This document shows positions 15,036 to 23,005 of a stretch of DNA of 27,593 nt, one piece after another; position 1 is the first letter of the stretch; every line of letters begins with the position of its first letter. A program made the translations under genes and the position numbers. The notes below the pieces were generated by a model. That model searched no databases and had not been told where the DNA came from. It saw nothing but the letters and a program-made list of their open reading frames with translations. The DNA comes from JANXQG01 sp037147235 (GTDB lineage: Bacteria > Planctomycetota > Planctomycetia > Pirellulales > Thermoguttaceae), in contig JBAWVO010000053.1 of assembly GCA_037147235.1 (NCBI GenBank), positions 1 through 27,593 of the forward strand, read 5' to 3'.

Positions 15036-15881
15036 TCAATCGGTTTTGTCGAACCTTTGCTTGATGTATCGCAGGAACTGACTGAGCTGCAACTCGACAC
15101 TGGCCGGTCCCGTCCGAATAAAGAAGTGCTCCCAATTGTCGTTCTTCAGGTACACGGGCACCTTTGATCGTTTGCAATGCACCAGGAGAATGCGTTTGTC
15201 GCGCAATGTCTCAAACCGGGCCTCGACATGGACGAGGTGTTCGGCCCCTATTCGCTGCCTGAGAAGGTTGAACAGATGCAGGTGCATCTTGTCTTCGCTG
15301 GGAAATCTGTCGTGCTCAATTCCTATAGGCTCGCCATTGTCGTTGACGCCGATGAGGAGATGTCCCCCGTGCGAATTCAAAAACGCGGCAATCGTTTTCA
15401 GACAAGCGTGTTCCATACTCCTGTCTTCTATGCCCGTATGCAGGTTAACGTGAAGCGTCGACTTGAATTCACAGCGAGGACTCTCGCCCTGCGCGACTAA
15501 GTCAACGGCACTCAATGCTGGCATCAACTCCGTCACAAAATAAGGCGTTTCGTAGACATCATATTCATCTTCAAAGCCGATCCTCGCGATACGACGGCAT
15601 AGGGGACCATCCGTCGTTGCCTCTTCATAGGCGGCCCGCAACATATCCCAGAGCATTTGACCCTGCTCGATGATTTGTTCTTCACGCCGAGCCTCATCAA
15701 ACTCGTCAAGTGGCAGGTTGTAACCGCGAATATTAACGACTTCGCACCAATCCACATTGCCTGCAATGCCGTGCAAGTATTGATTCAGTTCGATGTCCCA
15801 CTCGTCCAGGAACTCATCTATCGCAGCGGTTTCTTTGGGGCAGATTGCCGCAAGTTCTTCCCACGTCATTTCATTTGCCAT
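15036..15881 (-). CDS. AlbA_2 (Schlafen-type) domain protein
   Basis: A 281-residue protein. Residues about 1-130 are an acidic helical extension with no family I recognise. From residue 133 it reads ESPRCEFKSTLHVNL, then LKTIAAFLNSHGGHLLIGVNDNGEPIGIE, HLHLFNLLRQRIG, ILLVHCKRSKVPVYLKN, and FFIRTGPASVELQLSQFLRYI. This is the full AlbA_2/Schlafen ATP- and nucleic-acid-binding domain, including the E-F-K strand, the FLN-S-x-GG loop and the IGV-D-x-G turn. Such proteins are frequent in phage-defence loci and may act as RNA/DNA-binding effectors or ATPases. A truncated second AlbA_2 gene lies in the restriction operon 7 kb away. The ribosome binding site is weak. It is transcribed in the same direction as that operon, but 500 bases of non-coding DNA separate it from the next gene. 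Confidence 0.85.
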   Translation of the reverse strand: MANEMTWEELAAICPKETAAIDEFLDEWDIELNQYLHGIAGNVDWCEVVNIRGYNLPLDEFDEARREEQIIEQGQMLWDMLRAAYEEATTDGPLCRRIARIGFEDEYDVYETPYFVTELMPALSAVDLVAQGESPRCEFKSTLHVNLHTGIEDRSMEHACLKTIAAFLNSHGGHLLIGVNDNGEPIGIEHDRFPSEDKMHLHLFNLLRQRIGAEHLVHVEARFETLRDKRILLVHCKRSKVPVYLKNDNWEHFFIRTGPASVELQLSQFLRYIKQRFDKTD

Positions 15882-16404
15882 GTTCGTACTTCAATAAGAG
15901 GGGATGATAAGCCAATTTGCCGTGCCGTCTTCGCTTTCGCAAATATCAATAAAAAAAGGAGCGTCGGAAACCAAGGCCGCTCCAGGAACCCCGACCAAGG
16001 GGCACTACAGAACAGCACTTGGCCCCGACACTCCTTGCGGAGCGCCAGTCCAAGCACTGCTTCTGTAGTTCAAGAGCCCGAGGGCTCAGGTTGGTCGTTT
16101 TCCTGAAAGCAGAAACTTGACGCTTGCGCGTCGATCAAAATATATCAATCATGGCCGTCAAGCGGCCAATTCATCGTCTCCACGGGTTTTTTACATGAAT
16201 TCATTCGCCTCAGCCCGAAAGCTGAGACACCTATCAATTTACACAGGAAAGATGCTAGATTGCAAGCCCCCCCAAAAAATTCGTCTGTTGCGCTGTTCTT
16301 TCCAGAAAAGGTGGAAATGTGCGAGATTTCTGATTTGGCGGCGGAATGGCGGTAGTCTGCTTCGGCCCGGAGGATCGCCTGCTCGATTTTGTCATCCGCT
16401 AATC
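15882..16404. other. Intergenic region rich in small hairpins
   Basis: This 523-base stretch follows the KOW-like membrane gene and precedes the AlbA_2 gene, both on the minus strand. It contains GAGCCC/GGGCTC near 16074-16087, GACGC-TTGC-GCGTC near 16119-16132, and TGGCCG-TCAAG-CGGCCA near 16153-16169. The last is followed on the minus strand by an AT-rich stretch and could be a terminator. I recognise no conserved gene or known RNA. Confidence 0.5.
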
Positions 16405-17742
16405 TCACCGTGAAGTACTCCTGACCGCAATCGTCGCAAAGGGCAATGCGACCAGGCACAGGAACAGACCGCTTCCCAGCCCAATCAAAGCCCCATATTC
16501 AAGTCCGGTAATCGCCGCCGCTCGGCCCATGTAGAACGCCTGAACGATCACGCCACACGCTGCGGGGAACAATATGCCATTGGGGAAAACACGAAGGACC
16601 ATCCATTTTCTGCCCCGAACAAGCCGCCGCAACATGACTCCCAAGATGCCGCCCAGCACTGCGCCGATGAACGCTACCGCCATGATGCCGAATAGCACCC
16701 CATGGACAGTGCCGGTGAGCACCCCGATGATGCCGTCAGCGACTTTTTGCAACCGGGGCACGACGAAACTCATTTTCTTTCGGGCATACCGAACATGGGC
16801 GACTGCCACGATCATGCCCCACACGCCGCCGCCAATGCAAGCCGCCCATCTTGCCCACGGCATGACCGCGACCGCCGATCCGACAACCGCGCCGAAGGAC
16901 ATGGCAAAGGCGACGATTTCCAAAAGCACCAATACGACATCGCGCCGAGTCGCCGGTTTTGGGACTTCCGACGTCTCCCCATCATCCTCCATTTCGTTGT
17001 CCTTTTCCTCCTCGTCCTCCTCGTCCTCCTCGCTCAACAAGTGGCCACAGAACCAAGCCGAAAAATCAGCGAGAAGTTGGTAGTTCGGGTCGGAGCGACG
17101 GAATTCAATGTCCGTCAGGGACACGACTTCCTCCCCTTCAGCGGTGTGTATCTTGCACAGGATGCCCTCGTCCTCATCCCAGCCAATCTCACCATCCAAC
17201 GCAACAACCTTGATCCTGCGGAGAGGCGACGGATTGAGGAAATCCTCCTGCGGGCAATGCCGTGCATCCACGGGCAGCTTCATTTGCTTGACAAGGTGGT
17301 CGTAATACGTCTCCAACGAATCCTCGTCCACGGCGGGCAAAACATCATCGCTGGTCACCCCGAACACCATCCGCACCCGGTCGCTCTGGTCTTCTGCCGA
17401 CAGAGGGCGAGGCGTGATTTTGATCGGCTGCTCGATGGCGAGCGGTCCCCCCAGATCGGGTTCCATATCCTCCTCACCCAGCCAATACTCCTCCAGAACA
17501 TTCCCATCGATGGCGCACCGCCTTTTGTAGATCGGGTGGATGCTTGCCAGCGTCTCCTGGCTCCAACGGACGCTGTACATGCCTCGCTTGTGGACTTCGG
17601 AGATCGTCCCAGCCCAGCCACCGAGCGGAATATCTGGGTGGTCCTCATCTTGGATGCCCGGTTTAACGCGAACACGATCCCCGATCTTGAACTTGGCGGG
17701 GGCTGGCGGTTCAAGCCTCCGTTTCATTCTCTGTTTCGACAT
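16405..17742 (-). CDS. KOW/SH3-like protein with acidic linker and membrane domain
   Basis: A 445-residue protein. Residues 17-75 (KFKIGDRVRVKPGIQDEDHP, PLGGWAGTISEV, YSVRWSQETLASIHPIYKRRC) form an SH3/KOW-like domain, followed by EEYWLGEEDMEPD and IEQPIKITPRPLSAEDQSDRV. This region I recognise from planctomycete proteins often annotated as calcium-binding. Residues 128-232 form a second soluble region with a repeat of that layout. Residues 237-256 are almost all Glu/Asp. From residue 268 to 440 there are about five membrane segments with small-residue-rich helices (SFGAVVGSAVAVM, FIGAVLGGILGVM, YGALIGLGSGLFLCLVALPFA). GGAGG precedes the ATG at about eight bases. The soluble part may face the cytoplasm. 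Function is unknown; it is not clearly part of the restriction operon, from which 123 bases separate it. Confidence 0.75.
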   Translation of the reverse strand: MSKQRMKRRLEPPAPAKFKIGDRVRVKPGIQDEDHPDIPLGGWAGTISEVHKRGMYSVRWSQETLASIHPIYKRRCAIDGNVLEEYWLGEEDMEPDLGGPLAIEQPIKITPRPLSAEDQSDRVRMVFGVTSDDVLPAVDEDSLETYYDHLVKQMKLPVDARHCPQEDFLNPSPLRRIKVVALDGEIGWDEDEGILCKIHTAEGEEVVSLTDIEFRRSDPNYQLLADFSAWFCGHLLSEEDEEDEEEKDNEMEDDGETSEVPKPATRRDVVLVLLEIVAFAMSFGAVVGSAVAVMPWARWAACIGGGVWGMIVAVAHVRYARKKMSFVVPRLQKVADGIIGVLTGTVHGVLFGIMAVAFIGAVLGGILGVMLRRLVRGRKWMVLRVFPNGILFPAACGVIVQAFYMGRAAAITGLEYGALIGLGSGLFLCLVALPFATIAVRSTSR

Positions 17743-17865
17743 TGCTTTCGCCCTCCGTAACGGAATGGAACAATAGACGAATTATCCCCCAAGATAGGGC
17801 GAGAGACAAGGGCGAGATTTGGTCGATGGGAAGGGCTGATCTTCATTGTCGTCTTGCAGGTGCCC

Positions 17866-18276
17866 TCACCCGCACTTCTTTACCAACTGCCGCCGAATTA
17901 TCTGAAGATCCGCCATTAGTCGTTTGTCCTCCAGGTGTGCCACCTTCTCGGCCAGGGCGTCGAGCAGCCTGACAACCGACCGATACTGCTGTCTCTCGGT
18001 TTCTGGTAATTGCAGCGGCTTATTCAATTGCCAATACTTGCGCCCAACCGGCTTTTCAACCGTCTCCTTCAAGTGGAAACCGACCTTCTCAAGCACGACC
18101 AAATCCCTGCGGACGGTCTTTTCACTGACACGACACACAGCCATGAGTTCCTTCACGGAGGATGGCGCGTGGTTGAGTCGCTCCAACAGCTTCCACTGCC
18201 GAACCAACTGCGGATCGCGGTGGGGTCGTCTCTTGCGGCGGCGTTGCGGCATGGACGGCTGGGGGTGCTTGGGCAT
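17866..18276 (-). CDS. DeoR-type HTH transcriptional regulator
   Basis: A 136-residue protein with a basic N-terminus (PQRRRKRRPHRDP) and a winged helix-turn-helix of the DeoR type at about residues 28-75: LLERLNHAPSSVKELMAVCRVSEKTVRRDLVVLEKVGF, then a wing ending RKYWQLN. It resembles the N-terminal part of WYL-domain regulators, but it ends with a helical segment (SVVRLLDALAEKVAHLEDKR) and lacks the WYL domain, so it may be a DNA-binding-only member. GGAG lies eight bases before the ATG. It follows the metallopeptidase gene by 28 bases, so it is most likely the last gene of the restriction operon and could adjust operon expression, which is an inference from position only. Confidence 0.85.
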   Translation of the reverse strand: MPKHPQPSMPQRRRKRRPHRDPQLVRQWKLLERLNHAPSSVKELMAVCRVSEKTVRRDLVVLEKVGFHLKETVEKPVGRKYWQLNKPLQLPETERQQYRSVVRLLDALAEKVAHLEDKRLMADLQIIRRQLVKKCG

Positions 18277-18304
18277 AATTCAGTCTCCGATGATCGCTAC
18301 CATT

Positions 18305-18997
18305 TCACAAATCCATCCCTGCCCCGTGCCCCCGGAGCCATTCCTTCCGTTCCTGATAATCGGGCATCACCTTGTCCACTTCGTTCCAAAAGGCCGCCGT
18401 GTGGTTCGGGTAGCGGATATGGGCCAATTCGTGAACCACGATGTAGTCAAGGACCGTGGCCGGGGCCATCATGCACTTCCAATGAAAGTTCAGCTTGCCG
18501 CCGTGGGTGCAGGATGCCCAATGGTGCTTCAGGTCAATGACCCGTAGGGCCTTTGGCTCGACACCCATCTTCGCTTGGAAATAGGCAACTCGCTCGGGAA
18601 TCTTCACCGCCCCCTTGGTCCGGTAAAATGCCCTGTATGCCGCTTCGCCGCCAGATGCCAAACTTTCCGCCGACCGAAGACAGAAATAGCCGTCTTTCAG
18701 CATGAGCGGTTCGGCCTGATTCTTCACGATCCTTAGCCGGTAAGATCGCCCCAGGTACAGGAATCCCTCACCGTTGACGTACTGCCGCTGAACTCTCGTA
18801 GTGTTCAGGTCGTGCCACTCGGCCAGGTGGAGGTAAATCCACTTCCGCTTTTCTTCCAGCAACCCTTCGACCTGGGCATCGGTCAACTGCTGTGGCGCGA
18901 GCAACGTCACCTGACTATCCCGCTCGATATAGATGCTGGCGGTCTTGCGCTTGCTGCGAGTGAGCGTGTACTGGATGTCTTTGTACGTCCGTATCAT
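18305..18997 (-). CDS. YgjP-type zinc metallopeptidase (M48-like)
   Basis: A 230-residue protein of the YgjP/DUF45 family. The active site H189-E190-L-A-H193 is in YIVVHELAHIRYPNH, with His199 as the expected third ligand, and HWASCTHGGKLNFHWKCMM precedes it, which is the family's W-x-S-C-x-x-x-G-x-L-x-F-x-W block. The N-terminus (YTLTRSKRKTASIYIERDSQV) is the usual substrate-side region. Genes of this type are commonly embedded in type I restriction loci. The ATG overlaps the hsdR stop by four bases (ATGA), so translation is probably coupled. The peptidase may process or regulate the restriction complex, or have a separate role; the family's substrate is unknown to me. Length and residues are intact. 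Confidence 0.9.
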   Translation of the reverse strand: MIRTYKDIQYTLTRSKRKTASIYIERDSQVTLLAPQQLTDAQVEGLLEEKRKWIYLHLAEWHDLNTTRVQRQYVNGEGFLYLGRSYRLRIVKNQAEPLMLKDGYFCLRSAESLASGGEAAYRAFYRTKGAVKIPERVAYFQAKMGVEPKALRVIDLKHHWASCTHGGKLNFHWKCMMAPATVLDYIVVHELAHIRYPNHTAAFWNEVDKVMPDYQERKEWLRGHGAGMDL

Positions 18998-21900
18998 CCC
19001 AAAATATCCTTGTGGCGTGTCTTCGCCAATGCCGTGATCTCGGTCACGATCCGCTCGCTCTTTTCCTCAATCTCGGCAACATTCGACAGGAGCATCAGGT
19101 CGGCCAGTTCCCCCTTGAGTTCGCTTACCTCGGGTGGATTGCCCCAAAAGTTGACGATTCCAATGGTTCGCTGCAATTTCTCCAATACATCGGCCACAAG
19201 TTGCTTGACGGCGGCGGCGTGATTGGCGGGAACGCCGCTATTGCCAAAGGCGATGAGCCCGATCAAGTCGTAGAAAGGCGCTGCCTTTTCGCTCACCCCT
19301 TCGATTTCGCCCCGTCGCCCAGCCTCGGCTTCGTTGCGCAGATTCTTCAAATGCTCAAAAAGCTGCTCCCAGTTGTCGGCGTACTGCTTGATAAGGGCTT
19401 CCAGTTTCTCACTGAGCTTCGCATAAAGCACCGGGTCTTCCTCCAAGTGGACCTTGCAGTGCTTGCGGATGGCATGTTCCATCTCGCTGGCCTTGGCCTT
19501 GGGCGACTTGTGCTTATTCAATTCCTGAATGAACTTGGGCGACATCAACTCCACGGGCTTGATCTTGGGGTTGATCCCCAGGCTGATGAGATGCTCGTTG
19601 ATGAGCTTCCGCACCTTTTCACCCGCGCCCGAGATACTGAGCGAGTCATCCTTGTACCGATCCTTGACCTTCACCAGCAAATAGCCGAACCGCTTGACCG
19701 GAATCTTGAACGGGTTGGCCGCTGCGTTGGGCAGGATAATGTCCATGCTTTGCAGGAACTTTTTGAGGTAGACATCAAAGTTGGTCCGTTGCTTCAGGTC
19801 TTTCATCGCCTCAATGGCCTGCTCCAACACTTCATAGGTGTGCTGGGGATCGGCAATGGTCTGCTGGGCAAACCCCTCGATCTCGGCAACGCCTAATTCC
19901 TTGAACAGATTGACCAGACGTTGGTAACGGGCTTCCAAGACGGGAACCTCACTGCTGATGTCCTTCAGGGCATTCTCAATATCCTTCTGATCGTCGGCGG
20001 CATAAATGGAGAGGGCATCCCGCAGATGGTCGGTAAGCCCGATGTAATCAACGATGTAACCCCGAGTTTTCCCCTTGGCAACCCGGTTCACCCGCGCAAT
20101 CGTCTGAAGCAAGTCGTGGTTCTTCACCTTTTTGTCGATATACATGACCTGCTCAATGGGGGCGTCAAAGCCCGTGAGCAGCATGTCGCAGACGATCAGG
20201 AAGGCTACGCCGGTGTTTACCTTTTCGGGGTCATCGTAATCGAACTTCCGCTTGAAGTTCTCCACGGCATCGACGGACTGGGCTTGCTTTCGGGCTGTGG
20301 TAATCACCGCCCGCTCGTTCGTACCTTCCGAGGAAACCACAACCGCCGACTTGAGGAAGGAGATTTGTTTGCACAATTCGTCATCCCGATAGCAGGGCCG
20401 ATCCTCTTCCGTTAGGTCGTGGGGATCGCCCGTCCAGATCGGCTTGGCCTGTTCGGTGGCAAGACGTGCCGCCACGGCCTTCTCGATATAGGTCTTGTAA
20501 TGGACAGCCGCCATCTTCGAGCTACAAACCACCTGGGCCTTGAACCCGTTGGGCAGGATGTTTTCCACATAATGGTCAACCATGTCGGCGGCAATGGCCT
20601 CGATCCGCTCCGTGGCTTCAAACAGATCGCCGCTGGTTCCCCATTTCTTCTTTAGGGCCAGGATTTCCTCGTCGGTATGCTCCTTCACCAGATCCTCGAA
20701 CGGCCGGTTCTTCTTCTCGGCAATCTTCTTGAGAAGCTCCTGATTCTCGTCCTTCCGAATCTGCGAGGCGACATGCTCCTTGGCAAGCGTATCCACCTTC
20801 TCATCAAACTTCGTCTTATCCTTGATGGCGGTATCCGCCGTTTTGCCCTCATAAAGAATCTGCACGGTGGCCCCGTCATCGACGGCATCTTGCAGCTTGT
20901 ACTTGTCGATGTACTGGCCGAACCGCTCAATGGTGGTCTTCTTGTTCTTCACCAGAATCAGCGGCGTGCCGGTAAAGGCCAGCCGGGTGGCAGAGGGAAA
21001 TGCCTCGAACAAATTGTCGCCCAGATCGCCGGATTGAGTGCGATGGGCCTCGTCAATCATCAGTAAAATGCGTTCACTGCGGTTTACCAGTCCGAAGGAC
21101 TGGTAAACCGGAATGTCCAGCACTTCATCAAGGTAGTCGGGCAAGTCGTTGGCATACTCTTGAAATTTATGGATCATCACCATGTTCAGATTCGAGGAGT
21201 CGGTAGCCAGCTTGGTTTTCAACTCGTCAGAACTGCTGATGAACGTGACTTTCTCCCCCGCCAGGACTGCCGTTTCGCCAAGCTGCTTTTCCAAATCCTT
21301 CCGGTCATTGATGAGGCAAACCTTGTAATCCTTCAAATCTTCGCACATCCGCAACTTGCGAATGAGGAAGACCATCGTGAGCGATTTACCCGAGCCTTGG
21401 GTGTGCCAAATGACGCCCGAACGATCATCGGGCGTCTGACCGCTGTGTAACAGGGCAATAATCTTCTGCACCGCCCGGTATTGCTGATAACGGCCAACGA
21501 TCTTTGCCCGACTCTTACCCACATCTTTGAACACCGTGCAGGTGCGAATGATGTCCAGCAGCGTTTCCTTGGGCAACATCCCTTGAATCAGAACCTCTTG
21601 CGGGCGGACTGTGCCAAGCGGCGGGGTGTAGTTGCGATACTTCTCGGGGAAAATGTCCCGCCAGGGAAAGAAGAACTCTTCGTTGGTCGAGGTGACAGAG
21701 CCGAAATCGGCCTTTTCCCCACAGGTGCGGATCAACAACTGATTCGGATAAAACAGCCGTGGCTCGCCCTCCCGCATCCCGGCCAGCTTGGTTTCCTCCC
21801 GCTGATCGGAATAGCGCATCAACTGCTGGAATGCCTCGAACATGGGGTTCGAGGTGGAATCATCCTTGCATTCGATGACCACCAGGGGGATGCCGTTCAC

Positions 21901-22362
21901 GAACAGCACGATGTCGGGGATGATGAATCCCTTCACCGCACCCGGCGTGTCGATGCGGAACTGGTTGATTGCCAGGAAATGATTTCGCTCGGGATGGTGG
22001 AAGTCGATCAGTTTGACGTTGGGATACTGCTCGCCGGTCAGTTCATTGACATCGACCTGCGTGCGGTAGAGGAGTGTTTGGACCGCTTCGTTGGCTTCGA
22101 CCAGGCTGTGGCTGGGTTGCGAAAGCAGTTCGTCGTAAAGGTCGTCCAGTTGTTTGTCGGTCAGCCAGGGACGGCCATCTTCGAGGACGTTGATGGCCCG
22201 AACATTCTTGCGGAAAACGTCCTTGAGAATGACTTCCCGAAAACTGGTGCGAAGACTCACCGTGGGATCGGTTGGTATGCTCTGTCCCTGGTCAATGATC
22301 TTCCAGTCCAATGCGGCCAGTTGGTCGAGGAAGGGCTTTTCAACGAAGAGGTATTCAGACAT
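18994..22362 (-). CDS. hsdR: Type I restriction endonuclease subunit R
   Basis: A protein of about 1122 residues that cuts and translocates unmodified DNA. The nuclease domain has the P-D-x(13)-E-x-K core: PD149-150 in GFIIPDIVLFVNG, and E164-C-K166 in VVIECKDD. The SF2 translocase has motif I HTQGSGKS (about 320-327), DEAH at 437-440 (LLMIDEAHRTQSG), LAFTGTP, and FDAPIEQVMYIDK and QTIARVNRVAKGKTRGYIVDY later. The C-terminal part is helical and likely binds the HsdM/HsdS core. The ATG at 22362 (MSEYLFVEKPF) is chosen over a GTG four codons earlier because GGTGG lies closely upstream. It overlaps the metallopeptidase gene. A perfect palindrome lies in codons before the DEAH box. All key residues are present, so restriction is expected to be active. 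Confidence 0.96.
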   Translation of the reverse strand: MSEYLFVEKPFLDQLAALDWKIIDQGQSIPTDPTVSLRTSFREVILKDVFRKNVRAINVLEDGRPWLTDKQLDDLYDELLSQPSHSLVEANEAVQTLLYRTQVDVNELTGEQYPNVKLIDFHHPERNHFLAINQFRIDTPGAVKGFIIPDIVLFVNGIPLVVIECKDDSTSNPMFEAFQQLMRYSDQREETKLAGMREGEPRLFYPNQLLIRTCGEKADFGSVTSTNEEFFFPWRDIFPEKYRNYTPPLGTVRPQEVLIQGMLPKETLLDIIRTCTVFKDVGKSRAKIVGRYQQYRAVQKIIALLHSGQTPDDRSGVIWHTQGSGKSLTMVFLIRKLRMCEDLKDYKVCLINDRKDLEKQLGETAVLAGEKVTFISSSDELKTKLATDSSNLNMVMIHKFQEYANDLPDYLDEVLDIPVYQSFGLVNRSERILLMIDEAHRTQSGDLGDNLFEAFPSATRLAFTGTPLILVKNKKTTIERFGQYIDKYKLQDAVDDGATVQILYEGKTADTAIKDKTKFDEKVDTLAKEHVASQIRKDENQELLKKIAEKKNRPFEDLVKEHTDEEILALKKKWGTSGDLFEATERIEAIAADMVDHYVENILPNGFKAQVVCSSKMAAVHYKTYIEKAVAARLATEQAKPIWTGDPHDLTEEDRPCYRDDELCKQISFLKSAVVVSSEGTNERAVITTARKQAQSVDAVENFKRKFDYDDPEKVNTGVAFLIVCDMLLTGFDAPIEQVMYIDKKVKNHDLLQTIARVNRVAKGKTRGYIVDYIGLTDHLRDALSIYAADDQKDIENALKDISSEVPVLEARYQRLVNLFKELGVAEIEGFAQQTIADPQHTYEVLEQAIEAMKDLKQRTNFDVYLKKFLQSMDIILPNAAANPFKIPVKRFGYLLVKVKDRYKDDSLSISGAGEKVRKLINEHLISLGINPKIKPVELMSPKFIQELNKHKSPKAKASEMEHAIRKHCKVHLEEDPVLYAKLSEKLEALIKQYADNWEQLFEHLKNLRNEAEAGRRGEIEGVSEKAAPFYDLIGLIAFGNSGVPANHAAAVKQLVADVLEKLQRTIGIVNFWGNPPEVSELKGELADLMLLSNVAEIEEKSERIVTEITALAKTRHKDILG
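21080..21110. repeat. Perfect 14-bp-arm palindrome inside hsdR
   Basis: CGGTTTACCAGTCC (21080-21093) and GGACTGGTAAACCG (21097-21110) are perfect inverted arms around GAA. It lies within hsdR codons for P-V-Y-Q-S-F-G-L-V-N-R, about ten residues before the DEAH box, and does not break the frame. Arms this long with a three-base spacer are not expected by chance in a 27-kb window. Confidence 0.95.
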
Positions 22363-22750
22363 CAGGCCACCCACTTTATTGGATAAAACGGCACGAAACT
22401 CAGCGAATTGTCAGGTTTTATCCGAAAACGATAAACCCTTTATTGTCATGTGGTTACAATCCATTTGCCCCGCTACTGCGTCCAGGATTCGGATAATTTT
22501 CAGGTAATTTTCAGGTAATTTCAAGTCAGTTTTGTCCAGGATATGGTTCCTTACCCGTTCCACTTCAACTCTGCTCCGCTGGTCCGCCAATCGGTTTTGC
22601 AAGCACTCACTTAGAATCTTAGAATCTATCTCAGAACTCAAAGAGAACCACGAAAGACACAAAACAGACGAAAAAAGGCAGTTGTATTTCGTTCTCTTTC
22701 GTGTCATTTGTGTGTTTCGTGGTTCTTCAAGAGTGTTTTGAGATAGTTTC
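22363..22750. other. Non-coding stretch within the restriction operon
   Basis: The 388 bases between the truncated AlbA_2 gene and hsdR hold an inverted repeat (listed separately) and a tandem AATTTTCAGGT pair at 22495-22516. A minus-strand frame (22411-22605 part) reads NRLADQRSRVEVERVRNHIL and LKIIRILDA, which looks protein-like and might be the 3' remnant of the AlbA_2 gene in another frame; this is only a possibility. Confidence 0.5.
22645..22725. repeat. Imperfect inverted repeat with GAACCACGAAA ends
   Basis: The left arm starts GAACCACGAAAGACACAAAA and the right arm, read in reverse complement, starts GAACCACGAAACACACAAAT. Arms of about 34 bases pair with several mismatches around a short centre (CAGTTGTATTTC). 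This AACCACGAAA-type hairpin element is widespread between genes of several bacterial groups. It lies 26 bases after the stop of the truncated AlbA_2 gene. Confidence 0.85.
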
Positions 22751-23005
22751 TTAGAGCTTTTGAAATCCCCACTGACGAAACTTCGAGCCGACGATAGGGT
22801 GGGGAATCGGCTTGTCTTTCACACCGAAAACGAGCCAGCCAAACGCTTGCCCTTTGAGGTTGGCCTCGTTGCTCAGGGCGGAAAAGTATTTACCCAGATC
22901 ATCGAAGTCGAAGTTGTTCTTCGCCTCCTTGAACTCGACCCATTCCGTCTCGGCAGGGAGCGACAGGAATTCCATCAACTTGGATTGAACCTCAGCAGGG
23001 GTCAT
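22751..23005 (-). pseudogene. Truncated AlbA_2 domain gene in restriction operon
   Basis: An 84-residue frame with an excellent ribosome binding site (GAGGAGG, six bases before the ATG at 23005). It reads MTPAEVQSKLMEFLSLPAET, then EWVEFKEAKNNFDFDDLGKYFSALSNEANL and GWLVFGVKDKPIPHPIVG. This is the start of an AlbA_2/RecG-like ATP- or DNA-binding protein: the EFKEA strand, the LGKYFSALSNEAN helix and the WLVFGV strand. Full-length relatives in type I loci are several hundred residues, so the rest is lost. The frame ends at 22751, just before the inverted-repeat element. It overlaps the 3' end of hsdS by 14 bases, so it was co-translated. A short surviving domain protein cannot be excluded. Confidence 0.75.

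Noticed and set aside
16145..16459. Minus-strand 104-codon frame starting MPGRIALCDDCGQEYF
   Set aside because: It overlaps the 3' end of the KOW-like membrane gene, has only one CxxC pair, loses protein character after about 45 residues and has no ribosome binding site. Not called.
22411..22707. Minus-strand 98-codon frame between the truncated AlbA_2 gene and hsdR
   Set aside because: Its first 35 codons are made of the inverted-repeat element. The remaining part may be a gene relic, so it is only mentioned in the region entry.
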